Below, piece after piece: positions 33,359 to 44,081 of a DNA stretch of 64,000 nucleotides. The notes beneath the pieces are model-generated. The model saw nothing but the letters and a program-made list of their open reading frames with translations, searched no databases and was not told the origin of the DNA. Source of the DNA: Physcomitrium patens (Eukaryota > Streptophyta > Bryopsida > Funariales > Funariaceae); contig NC_037269.1 of the NCBI RefSeq assembly GCF_000002425.4, forward strand, positions 387,599 to 451,598, in the 5' to 3' direction. Numbering within the stretch: position 1 is the first letter of the stretch; each line of letters opens with the position of its first letter. Made by a program: the position numbers and the translations under genes.

Positions 33359-34216
33359 TGTGATATATCATGGCTAATAGGTGAAAGAGTGTAGAAATTA
33401 TTATATTATAGAAGATCTTAGTTTAAAATATTATAAAAAATTATCTTAAAAATATTGATAATAGTCAAAAAGATAATAAAATTAAAAAGTATTAATATTT
33501 TTTTTATAAAATAGACTTTTATTTACTTTATAGGAAAATAAATTTAAAAAATAGAATAAATTAGAAAATTAAATAATATAGGCATATATAAGAAGAAATT
33601 AAGAGTAGATTTTAGCAAAATTCATTTCAAGAAGTCAAAAAGGGATATCTGAAGAAGATCGTTTGTCAACCTAGGTCAAAACCAAACTCTAAGGTACAAA
33701 ATTATACACCTATATCAACTTTAAGGATCTTTTGTAAATTAAAGAGTGGAATTTGAGAGTAAACTTGATAAGATTTTTATGAGCATTGGTTTTGTATGAT
33801 TTGAATTTGTAATGACTTTGTAAGAGCTTGACAAAATGAAGATTGTTTTGAATGACTTGGATTTTTGTAAAATAAAATAGGATTGATATTTTCAAGATTT
33901 TTGTAACAAATCTATAGGTAAAATTTTGTAGATTAATGTTTATAGTTGTGCTTAATATGTATTATAAATTTTAGCTTGATCTAATAATTGAATCAAGAGT
34001 TATTAAGGTTAAAGTAGGTCGAGGTCCTAGAAAGTAGAATTTTAGGTCTACTGAGGATTTCTAAGATTTCTTGCAATCTATCAATTGGATTGGAATAAAA
34101 ATTATGTATATAGATAGTAGACTTATTTTCTTATGTATATAAAAATTTTGAAATCAATTGAATGGTGCAAAAGAGAGATGTTAGTATTGAAAGATCAACA
34201 TCAAGGTTGAAGAAGG
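33359..34216 (+). repeat. GypM-2 5' LTR, first piece
   Basis: Starts TGTGATATATCATGGC and aligns with 50,013-50,890 of the 3' LTR. It ends at the GAAGG target duplication of ChrB; the rest of the LTR resumes at 42,266. Confidence 0.8.
34212..34216. repeat. ChrB target-site duplication, left (GAAGG)
   Basis: Identical to 42,266-42,270 on the far side of ChrB. Confidence 0.85.
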
Positions 34217-34647
34217 TATTAAGAACCATATATAAAATAAGGATTCAAGACCAAAGAATGGAGTTAATTCAACATTAAAACAATAATTATATACAAGGTA
34301 AGAAGGTCATGGCTAAACCATAAGAAGTGAGTTGTCAAGATTGAAGAACCCCTCAGCCTTGACTCCTGTATATACTAGGTCCTAGGAAGCTTCTTAAGAA
34401 GTTTCTATGATGCTTGAAAACACAGTAAGCCTAAGATCCTTCTTCAGCAACTTCCTAAATCATCTAAAGCCTCTTAAAACCTTCTAAGACCTCCTATGAC
34501 CTTCTAAAACTTTCTTAGAATCTATTGTAAGCTTTTAAAACCTTCTAGAATCTCTTAGAACCTCTTAGAATCTTGAAGAGCTTTCTTAGAATCTACTGAT
34601 ATTTTTTGGAACCTTTTAGAAGCTTCTTCAGTTGTATGTCTATGACA
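34217..34647 (-). repeat. ChrB 3' LTR
   Basis: 431 bp. The minus strand starts TGTCATAGACATACAAC. The inner part has irregular repeats of the CTTCTAGAACCTCTTAGAA kind. About 260 bp of it align with 42,005-42,265. Confidence 0.8.
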
Positions 34648-34664
34648 TCACTTCTTCTTTTAGC
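34648..34664 (-). other. ChrB polypurine tract
   Basis: The minus strand reads AAAAGAAGAAGTGA directly before the LTR start TGTCATAG. Confidence 0.65.
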
Positions 34665-34697
34665 TTCAAGGTCTCTCAGAAGCAATGTTATAGTAAG

Positions 34698-35051
34698 CTA
34701 ATATATGTGCAAGAAGTTGAAGATCTATCGCATAGTGTCTACTATATATTCCAGTTATTTTTTGCGAGGTAGATGGTTCATAGGTCCTTGTAGCCATCGA
34801 TAGTATCAGAAGCCTTCTACTTATGACCAAGCATGAACTTTGGTATCTTCATTATAGAATTGTTGTGCAAACATTCTTTTTGAACGTCCTTCATAGGCAA
34901 GTTCTACCTCAAACACAATTATTAGTGATCTATTACTAAGTATCCTTTGATGTCTTTGTAGTTGAGGTGATTTTTCATCTTGGGATTGTCTCTGCAAGCT
35001 ACTTGGTTGAAATGTTATGATCAACAAGGCGTCTATCTCTTGACTATCCAT
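34698..35051 (-). pseudogene. orf140-like frame of ChrB
   Basis: A 354-nt frame starts at MDSQEIDALL, between the chromodomain and the purine tract as in ChrA. The first part is open (to 34,821). Then come four stops, with YYRWLQGPMNHLPRKK and LEYIVDTMR between them and NFLHI near the end. It aligns with ChrA orf140 blocks HYR-LRGPINHLRREQ, SEYVANTIR and DFLNI, and LIIVFEVE matches LVIVLEVG. So the frame is shared by two chromovirus families. Function unknown. Confidence 0.6.
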
Positions 35052-35323
35052 ATCATATATAGTAGAGAAGACCAAAAGAATATAAACAGACTATAGTTGT
35101 GAACTCAAACTATTGACTTATATAATTTTAAACACTTCATAATAATTGCTTCTTCAGAGGTTGCGTCCTCCTCTTTTTTATGAGGACAAGAACTAAGAAT
35201 CTTCATGGTGAAGCCATCTTACTAAGCTACTATTCTTCATTTTGTCACTTTTGGTTTGGATGGATGTTATTGATGGAACCTTTGAACCATCATTCGTGCA
35301 TTTATAAGGTTGTTAATTGGTTC

Positions 35324-35726
35324 CTATGTATAATTATTGATATCATATCTGCACCAATGAACCAGATATTCAAGCCCTCCATATCTTATCCTTGAATCTA
35401 ATACCTCTTCTATCTCAAATTTAATATGATCATTGATTTCAACCATAGGAAGTGGTGGTTGTATTTGACCTAGTATATTCAATTCTTTATACCTTTCTAA
35501 AAGTGAAACATGAAAGATTAGATGAATCTTCATAGATGAAGGCAACTCCAAGTAATAAGTTACATAATTAATTTGTTTTTGAATCTAAAATTATCCTAGC
35601 ATTTGGTAGTCTAACTTATCACATGGCCTGATTGTTTTTATATTGTGCCAATGAAGCCATATTTTGTCACCAACTTGGAATGGAGGAGGTTCTTTCTTTA
35701 ATTCATCTACCAATAGCTTAAAATAT
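35324..35726 (-). pseudogene. ChrB integrase tail and chromodomain
   Basis: An open piece 35,551-35,324 reads MELPSSMKIHLIFHVSLLER, PPLPMVEINDHIKFEIEEVL and EYLVHWCRYDINNYT: the integrase tail motif followed by a chromodomain. Above 35,551 the frame continues with WLHWHNIKT and PCDKLDYQ up to the inserted GypM-type LTR. Confidence 0.8.
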
Positions 35727-37485
35727 TGTCATAATACATGAAGTCTTGCATGAGAATGCTCCGAGCACCTAGCTGTGGAAGGTAGAATGGAAATTGCAAC
35801 AACAAAATCCTAATCCTAATAGAACATTAACTAAACTCTAATTAGACCATAACAATGTTAAACAAGCTTTAATCAAATTCAAAGAAACCTCAAAGAAATT
35901 ACAAAGAAATAATAAAAAATCTTAAAGAAATATTAGATTGATTACAAATATATATCAAATACATCTCAATTCAATCTTAATTTAATCCTACTTAAAATTC
36001 TATTGGACTTCATTCAAACTTTAGGCCAAAAACTAATTAAATCTTAAATCCTAAGTAAATCCTAATAAAATCCTAAACCCTAAATCAAATCCTAATCAAA
36101 TTCTAAATTCTAAATCAACTCCTAATTAAATTCTAATCCTAAATCAAATCCTAAATCCTAAACTGAACCCTAACCAAATCCTAAATCCTAAATTAAATTC
36201 TAATAAAATCTTAATCTTAAATCAAATCCTAATCAAATCCTAATCAAATCCTAAATCCTAAATCAAAATTCTAATCAAATCTTAAATCTTAACTAAATTC
36301 TAAATCCTTAATCAAATCCTAATCAAACTTTAAATCTTAAACCAAATCCTAAATCAAATCCTAATCCTAGAGTAAACCATAACCAAATCCTAACCAAATC
36401 CTAATCCTAAAACAAATCCTAACCAAATCCTAAATCCTAAACCAAACCCTAGTAATTCCTATAATAGATTTAAATCTCAATAACTAATGAATGAATCATT
36501 GATCTTAATTCAAAATTTTCATACTTCTTAATAATTAAGTTAAAAACAAGCACAAAAAAATTAAAAAGGATTGGAATTATCAAATAGACGATAACCTCAA
36601 AAACGTACTTAGGTATTGGCTGGCCTCCTTCTTTGACCTTGATGCCAATCTCCTAGAGCCAATATCTCTCTTTTTCACTGTTCAATTGATCTCAAAATTC
36701 TCATATGCATAGAAAAATAAGTCTACTTCTTTTATCTATAAATTTCACTCCAATCCAACTAGTAGATTACAAGAAAGCTTAAAAATCCTTTCTAGACCTA
36801 AAATTCTACTTTTTGTGACCTTGATCCACTTAAACCTCAATAATCTTCAATTTAACTATTAGATCAAGCTACAATTCACAACTATAACCCTTAATCTATA
36901 AAATTTCATCTATAGATCTGTTACAAAATTCTTGAAATTTTCCAAAACATCAATCTTATTTTATTTCACAAAATCCAAGTCATCCAAAAATAAACTTGAC
37001 TTTGTAAAGTTCTTACAAAGTTATTAAAAATCCAAATCACACAAAACAATGTTCATAGAAACCTTATCTAGTTTGCTATCAGATTCCACTCTCCAATTTA
37101 CAAAAGAACTCCAAAGTTACTACAGGTGCTTGATTTTATGCCTTGGGATCTGATTTTGACCCGAGTTAATAACTAATCCTCCTCGGGTATCAAATTTTGT
37201 CTTTTTGAGTTAATTTTTATTAAAATCAATTCCTAATTTCTTCCTATAAATACTAATATTCTTTATTTTTCTAATCTATTTTATTTTGCCTTATTTATGG
37301 TTCAACAAAGTCAATAGAAGGCCACTTTGTAAAATGTAATATTGGTACTTTTTAGTTTTACTACCCTTTTTACTATTAACTATATTTCTAAGATAATTTG
37401 CTCTAATACTTTGAACTAAGATCTCTTATATTATAATAATTTTTACACTCTTTCACTTATTAATTATATTACATCATGATAACAT
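35727..37485 (-). repeat. GypM-type solo LTR inside ChrB
   Basis: About 1,759 bp, in plus reading TGTCATAATACATGAAG to TACATCATGATAACA, including a telomere-like array (about 36,040-36,460). No interior is attached. The flanks (AATAT and TTGTT) do not match, and roughly 370 bp of integrase expected from ChrA-7 seem to be missing here, so the insertion came with a deletion or was rearranged later. Confidence 0.75.
36040..36460 (-). repeat. Telomere-like array in the solo LTR
   Basis: Irregular CCTAAATC and CCTAATCAAAT units, as in the other GypM-type LTRs. Confidence 0.8.
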
Positions 37486-40130
37486 TGTTGAGCCCTTTTT
37501 AGGTGAGTCTTTATGGTTGCACAATGCTTTCTAGTAATCTATAGTAATGATAGACATTGTCAATAAAGAGTCTTGGCATCTCTTCACTAGTAATTGACTT
37601 TTTGTAAGATATAAAATGTGCCATCTTGATCAATCGATCATCAACTACAAAGATAATATCAAATGAGTTTAATGGTTGGAGACCTGTAATAAAATCAATA
37701 GAGATAGATGACCATGGTTGTCTTAGAATAGGAAAGGATTGAAGAAGTCTATATGATCAATGTCAAGAGTTCTTTGACCTTGAACAAGTATCACATGCTA
37801 ATACAAATTCTTTAACATCCTTCTACATTTTAGGCCACCAAAAGTCTTTACACAAAAGTTCCAAGGTCTTGTTGAATCTGAAATGTCTGGCTACAAAGAA
37901 GCCATGGCATATTTGAAGAACACACACGCAAATTGGTCCTTCAAGAATAAACAAATTTTCTTTAAAGAACAAAAGGTTGTCTTCATACTTAAATTTAGAA
38001 GACTCTTCACAAAGGTTGTTGACAAGATACTTAATATTAAGAACAAAAAGGTCCATATTTGAGGCTTTACAAACTTGATCAAGAAATGATAAATCCACAG
38101 GCATTAATACATTGATTGCTTGAAGATGAAATTGCTCAGGTTTTAATAAGGTTTCCTATTATTGATCATATGTTGCCTCACTTTCTTTTGATTTAAGGTA
38201 CAAATATCTTGATAATGCATATGATAACCCTTGTTGACTTCCAGATTGATATGTGATGCAAAAGTCAAATTATGATAAAGTTATATTGCAATGTGCTTGG
38301 CAACGATTTAATATTCACGCTAACATGAAGTATTCAAGATTCTTTTGATTTGTATATACTATCATCTAATGAAAAGAGCCTTTAAGAAAGTGGCACTATT
38401 TTCAGAAAGAATCTATGATAGCAAGTAGTTCTTTATGATGGATTTCATAATTAATTTTTGTCGCTAAGAATTTTCTAAAATAGAATGCAATTAGATAAAG
38501 TTTGCCATCTTCTCTATATTGTAAAAAAATTAATCTCAATGCAAAGTCTGAGGCATTGATCTCCATTAAATATGGCTTGTTGAAATCTCAATGTATCAAA
38601 ATTGAAGCTGTTGTGAAAGCATCTTTTAAGCTTTGAAAAGCTTTCTCTACTTTGGGGCCCCAATCTAGTTTCTCCTTGCATGTCAATCACATAAGTTGAG
38701 CAGCAATCTTAGAGTAATTCTTAATAAAAATCTTATAGAAGTTTATAAATCTAAGAAAGCATTAGACATCATGTATAGTTTTTGGCTTTTTCAATCCGTG
38801 ATTGCTTGTACCTTCTTTGGATCCATAAAAATTCCTTTGTTAGAAATAATATATCTGACAAATTCGACTTGAGGTACATGAAATATACACTTTCTCAGTT
38901 TTGCATATAGTCTAGTACTTCATAGCTATTCTAGCACAAGGTGGACATATTTTTCATGGTCTTTCAAATTCTTGGAAAAGATCAAAATATCATCCAAATA
39001 AATCACAACAAAGTCATTAAGATACTTGCAAAATATGTCATTTATTAAGTATTGGAATATGGCTGGAGTATTGGTAAGTTTAAAAGGTATGACATTGTGT
39101 TCAAAATGTCCATACCTGGTATGAAATACTATCTTCCATTCATCTCCCTCCTTAATATGTACCAAGTTAAATGCACCTTGTAGATCAATCTTTATAAAGA
39201 TCTTTGCTTGACTAAGTTGATCAAGAAGTCTAAATATCAACAACAATGGATATTGATTCTTTATCACGATTTTATTAAGACTGCGATAACTAACACATAT
39301 TTGTAAGGATCCATTTTTCTTCTTTACAAATAATATCTGAGCACCAATTAGTAACTTGGAATGTCAAATAAAATTCTTAGCCAAATTTTCGTAAAGTACT
39401 CTTTTAAAGTCATAAGCTCATTCTAGAATAAATTATAAATATGTCCAAACAATAGTTGAGTATCTTCTTAAAGGTCAATCACACAATCGTAAGGATGATG
39501 CTTTGGCAAGATATCTACATTTTTTTTTTCAAATATATCTATAAAATCTTTATATGCCTCTAGAAATATTGTTAGAGCAACCACACGTTTTGATTGTAGA
39601 TTTGCATAGACAATAAATGTTGTACCTTGTTTGATTGCCCTCACAAATGCTCTAACTCTAATAAATAAATATTATTTAAGTTTTGGCTTGTAAGGTATTA
39701 AAAGCTTTTTCGTAGATCTAGAGGTTCTATGATCTACTAGAAGAAATTCTAACTTTTGTGATATCCAATCTATTTGTGGATTGTATTTTTCAAGCCATGA
39801 CAGTCCTAAAATGATTGGATTTGATAGTCATCTAATGACATTGATACTATTTGGCTGCTATAGTTATTAAAGATTATTTCTGATGGAATTATTTCATGAG
39901 TGACGTCTCCAAAAGATAAAGGTCAACCATCTATTATTTCTACATGTACAACTTTGGATTTTTTGACTGTACAAATTTTGTATGATCTAGAAAATTCTTT
40001 GTCAATAAAACATGCAAACGCTCCCAAGTCAAGTAATGTATGACAATCTAGTTTTGTGACTCCTAATTGTACATGTATAGTAAAATAACAAAAATGGCTA
40101 GTAGAGAATATAGGACCTTTTTTGATTTGT
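37486..40130 (-). pseudogene. ChrB protease, RT, RNase H and integrase core
   Basis: Integrase core remnant at about 37,500-38,100 (an open piece 38,104-37,823 ends ARHFRFNKTLELLCKDFWWP). RNase H near 38,450-38,680. RT with an open piece 39,267-38,926 ([36 protein letters not shown], and [13 protein letters not shown] with catalytic YLDD intact). Protease near 40,060-39,850, its Asp-Ser-Gly read as Asp-Leu-Gly. The second integrase Asp region is not recognisable. Confidence 0.8.
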
Positions 40131-40169
40131 CATAGTAAAGAATCCAGCTGCATAGTCCCTACTGTAGTG

Positions 40170-40740
40170 GGATGCCTTCATTTTTCTACAACGCTATTGA
40201 TGATGTAGCCGCATCCCTCATTCAATATATATGCTGGTATTTCTTTGAACAATTATTAACCTTATGGCTACGTTTTTCACAATATAAGCATAGGCGAAGT
40301 TCCCTTCGATGCTTTTTTTCTTGTTCTAAAAGAGGTTTGAAGCAAACTACATCAATTTGCATATCTTTTGGTTCCAACTGCTCATTAGAATTGGGTCGTG
40401 AAGAAGCTATAGAATAATTGGTATATATATGTGGCATAATTAAAGAACATTTAACTTATCATTATTGAAATAAATAGTTATTCCACTTCATAGCTTGTCT
40501 AATGGCTTCATTGAGGGTTAGAAGATTTCACATAAACAATAATAAATCCTTGACATCGTCTCTTAATCCCTAATAAAATTGGCTCATCAATGCATCTTCT
40601 TTCCAATTTATATCACATGCTAATTGTTGGAAATCTGAGGCATACGTTAATGTAGAGTGGGTTCCTTGTCAAAGGCTTTGAATTTTAGTTGTTGAAGAAC
40701 AAACCTTATGATATTCACCAAATGCTTTTACAAATATAGC
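40170..40740 (-). pseudogene. ChrB gag, C-terminal part
   Basis: Holds the zinc knuckle CLYCEKRSHKVNNC (CX2CX4HX4C) in the open piece 40,437-40,222, preceded by FKPLLEQEKK as in ChrA-7. Further upstream are remnants such as EDALMSQFYQGLR. At 40,740 the gag is interrupted by LtrF and resumes at 41,946. Confidence 0.75.
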
Positions 40741-41945
40741 TGTGAGTCATCAAATTGATTTATTTGTTATTTTAAGATAAAAATATGCATTTAAAATGCT
40801 TTAAATCATAATATATAGTGAATAGTATAGAAATCCTTTGAAAAATAGAAAATTAGAATGTTAGTGGTAGAGATGGAATCTTAGTAAGACTTGGAGGCAA
40901 TTATCTTTGTTGATTTAGTATTTTATTCATTGTTGAGTATTAAGGATTATTTATTCAGACCAATATTTATATTGGACTTCTATCTATATGTACTATCTAT
41001 AAAAACTATAAATGTTAGTAGTTAGAAGAAGCATGAGAAAGAACCTCATGTCATTTTACTTATTGATATAAATAATAGGATTTATAGTAGATTTAAATTC
41101 AAGTTTATTATTATCAAAAATTACAAAGATAGGAAAATATAGCTTTACATGGATATTAGCATTATAGAAATATTATAAGATTTTTCAAAATTTATTAAGA
41201 ATTTATTTATAATTTTTTAGGAATTTTTAGAGCAATGTTTAAGATCTAAGTAAAAATAAGTTTTACCACTTCGGAAGCCATTATAAAAAAAGAGAGTAAG
41301 ATTTGAAGGTCACACTAAGTTCCTAAGCTAATTGGGTATTTTTAAACTCCATGGTGAAGTCAAAAATACAAAAAAAAGGAGTTTTACTAGTAGAAAATAG
41401 GAGGACCAGCAACTAGTCTAGTCCTTGTAGGAAGGAAGGTGCACAAGTGCCATATGGATTGTAGCGGCTTGGGTATAGGTAGGAAGATAAGACTAAAGCC
41501 TCAAGGCCTCTTTAGACAACCGATATACACTACATGTGAGCCTTGGTGAGGCTCGAACCCTTAACCTATAAGCAAGTTACCCTTGAGGTAAAACATTTTC
41601 ATTGAACTTTTATTTATTTACTTATTATTTTTAAACTTTCATAACTTACTCATAGGAACTCGGATTTATATTTTTCTTACATCATTGGAAAGCTTAAAAA
41701 ATTAAATTTCTAAAAATATACTTTTTATTTTTATTTTTTACTTTTTACAAGATAAAAACTCCATAAACAAACTGTGACCAAGTTTTGAAGTGTGTATTTG
41801 CTTGTATATACTACTTTCACTTCTTTGTGTTGTTTCTTCTTTTGTTCTTGTTCATTGCATCTTCTACTTCACACTATCCATTACAAGAAACTTTTAATTG
41901 AAGCCATCTTGTAATTTATATAGAGGTGTAAAATTTACACTCACA
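40741..41945. repeat. LtrF: solo LTR of an unidentified family, inserted in ChrB gag
   Basis: 1,205 bp with 7-bp perfect terminal inverted repeats, TGTGAGT and ACTCACA. ChrB Gag continues directly on both sides: the right flank reads ACTGCCAAAAATACTTC, matching TCTGCCAAAAAAGCCTC in ChrA-7. The flanking pentamers ATAGC and ACTGC agree at 3 of 5, a decayed target duplication. The termini resemble those of OtaD. No coding region. Orientation unknown. Confidence 0.65.
41490..41605 (-). ncRNA. tRNA-like (possible SINE) segment inside LtrF
   Basis: The minus strand contains GGGTTCGAGCC (41,550-41,560), matching the Pol III B-box GGTTCGANNCC, with an A-box-like TACCTCAAGGG some 25-30 nt upstream. 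The stretch is less AT-rich than its surroundings. It is too short and unpaired for a functional tRNA. A tRNA-derived SINE head is possible; so is chance. Confidence 0.3.
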
Positions 41946-42004
41946 ACTGCCAAAAATACTTCAAAATTATGCAATAAAGGATAGTTGTTTTCAAATAATG
42001 AGGC
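41946..42004 (-). pseudogene. ChrB gag, capsid fragment
   Basis: Minus-strand remnant of the FENNYPLLHNFEVFLA region, the counterpart of LDDFEAFLAEF in ChrA-7. It joins the 5' LTR remnant directly, so the primer site, leader and Gag N-terminus are deleted. Confidence 0.6.
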
Positions 42005-42265
42005 AAGCTTGATCAAGCTTCTTAAGAAGTTTCTATGATGTATAAAAACACAATTAGCCTAAGATCTTTCTTCAACAACTTCTTGAATTATCTTAAGCTT
42101 CTTGGAACCTCCTAAGATCTCCTATGATCTTCTAGAACTTTCTTAGAATCTATTGGAATCTTCAAAAATCTTCTAGAACCTCCTAGAACCTTCAAAAGCC
42201 TTCTTAAAACCTATTTGTACTTTTTGGAACCTTTTGGAACCTTCTTTTGTTGTATGTCCATGACA
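42005..42265 (-). repeat. ChrB 5' LTR remnant
   Basis: About 260 bp aligned with the 3' LTR (34,380-34,647), ending in plus reading at GTCCATGACA, then the GAAGG duplication. The other ~170 bp of the LTR are missing. Confidence 0.75.
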
Positions 42266-42270
42266 GAAGG
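42266..42270. repeat. ChrB target-site duplication, right (GAAGG)
   Basis: Identical to 34,212-34,216. Confidence 0.85.
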
Positions 42271-42459
42271 AGGTTAGCCAACATTTGAGCAGATTTTAGG
42301 ATTTTTCTTCCATTTGATAAATGTAATTATCTTCAAAATTTGTTGAATTGGTTTTCAACTAAGAGATTAAGAGATATATAAACTTTTAAACAAGATCAAT
42401 AGATTAATCAAAAGATACCAAGGTTTTAAATTATCTTAACATTTTATTTAGGATTTAGA

Positions 42460-42940
42460 ATTTGATTAGGATTTGATTAGGATTTGATAAAGATTTGGTT
42501 TAGAATTAGGATTTGATTAAGATTTGGTTAGGATTTGATTTAGGATTTAAGTTTTAGAGTTTAATTGGAATTTTGTTAGGATTCAGGATTTTTTTAAGAT
42601 CTAATTAGGATTTGGTTTAGGATCTAGGATTTAATTAGGATTTGGTTTAAGATTTAAAATTTAGGATTTGATTAGAATTTGATTAGAATTTGGAATTTAT
42701 CTAGAATTTAATTAGGATTTGATTAGGATTTAGAATTTATTTAGGATTTGATTAGGGTTTGATTTAGAATTTAGGATTTAGTTAGTATTTGATTTAGGAT
42801 TCAATTTAGAATCTAGAATTTATCTAAGATTTGAAATTTGTCTAGAATTTGGTTAGGGTTTGATTTAGAGTTTAGGATTTGTCTAGGATTTGGTTTAGAT
42901 TTTAGGATTTAATTAAGATTTGACCTAAAGTTTGATTGAA
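42460..42940 (+). repeat. Telomere-like array in GypM-2 5' LTR
   Basis: Irregular TTTAGGATTTGATTAGGA units on the plus strand, matching the arrays in other GypM and GagM LTRs. Confidence 0.85.
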
Positions 42941-43381
42941 GTTCATTAGGATTTTAACTAAGATTAAATTAGTATTTAATTGAATTTTTTTTAAAATATA
43001 TTTGTAATTATTATAAGATTTCTTTAGGATTTCTTAAGGATTTTTTTAAGATTTATTGTAGATAATCTTTGAATTCCTTTAAGATTTTTTATTATTTCAT
43101 TTGTAATTTCTTTCAAGTTCTTTTAAATTTGATTAAAGCTTGATTGGCATTATTATGATTTAATTAGAGTTTATTTAATATTCTATTAGATTTAGGATTT
43201 TTTTGTTGTAATTTCCATCCTATCTTTTACAGCCAAGTTCTCTATGCTTTCTTGAACAAGACTTCATATATCACAACATATTTTGTGAATCAGATATAAA
43301 AGCTTGAAGTGGAAGGTATTTAGAAATTATTCTTAGGTTATTTGAATTATAGAGAAAAAAAAAAAGAGAATTGGAGGGGCT

Positions 43382-44047
43382 ATGGGTGGTGCTTCAATTG
43401 GAGCTACAAGTGGAGGTACTAGAGGAGGACAAGGTATGTATTTTGATCCCAATTCCACAAGCATATTTGAGGCTTTTGCCTTATTCATGCAACAACAACA
43501 AGTTAAAGAGCACTAAGAGGTATGACAAACAAAGCATCACAAGTAATTTTAGATAAGATTAATCAATTTGAAGGAAACGATATTACAAAGTATTTAAGAT
43601 GTTATATAAAAGAAATGAAGTAGAAACATATTTTAAAAAGGGAGATGATTCAATTATTTGAACTAGCTACTACATCAAATATAAGAAATCATATAAGATC
43701 TATTATAGGATATTCTAGAGGTTCATGGAAAAAATTATTTCAAGCATTGAAGGATGAGTTTTTTTTAGAATATTGTGATTCGATTACAAAAAAATAATCT
43801 TTTGAATGAATTGAAAGGTTAAAGAAGGGTCTTCTTGAAACAAAATTATTAAGAGAGTTTGAAAAGTAATATTCTTCTTTATTGAAGAAGAAAAGGCAAT
43901 TATTGGATCCAAATAAAGTAGAGCTTTTTCTTCAAGTGGCTAATGGAAAGTTATAAGACAAGTAAAAAAATCTTGCTTGAAGATAAGGAGAAGATGAAGG
44001 ATTGACAACAAATTGGAAAGAAGTAGAAGAGGCAGTAGGGTTGTTAG

Positions 44048-44081
<34 letters not shown>

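Larger units (their letters stand above)
34217..42265 (-). mobile_element. ChrB: second chromovirus family, inserted in the GypM-2 LTR
   Basis: 8,049 bp bounded by TATTAAGAACC (a TG start with one change) and GTCCATGACA, flanked by perfect GAAGG duplications. On the minus strand: 5' LTR remnant, Gag, protease, RT with intact YLDD, RNase H, integrase, chromodomain, orf140-like frame, purine tract and 3' LTR. It is related to ChrA but with different LTRs (about 430 bp). A GypM-type LTR (35,727-37,485) and solo LtrF (40,741-41,945) sit inside it. Confidence 0.85.
42266..43278 (+). repeat. GypM-2 5' LTR, second piece
   Basis: Continues the LTR broken at 34,216: array at 42,460-42,940, then the 3' part ending CTTCATATATCACAACA. 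With the first piece the LTR is about 1.86 kb. Confidence 0.8.

Noticed and set aside
29240-33400. Host gene content between the elements
   Set aside because: All longer frames in this stretch match chromovirus pol or orf140. No exon-like or conserved host domain was seen.
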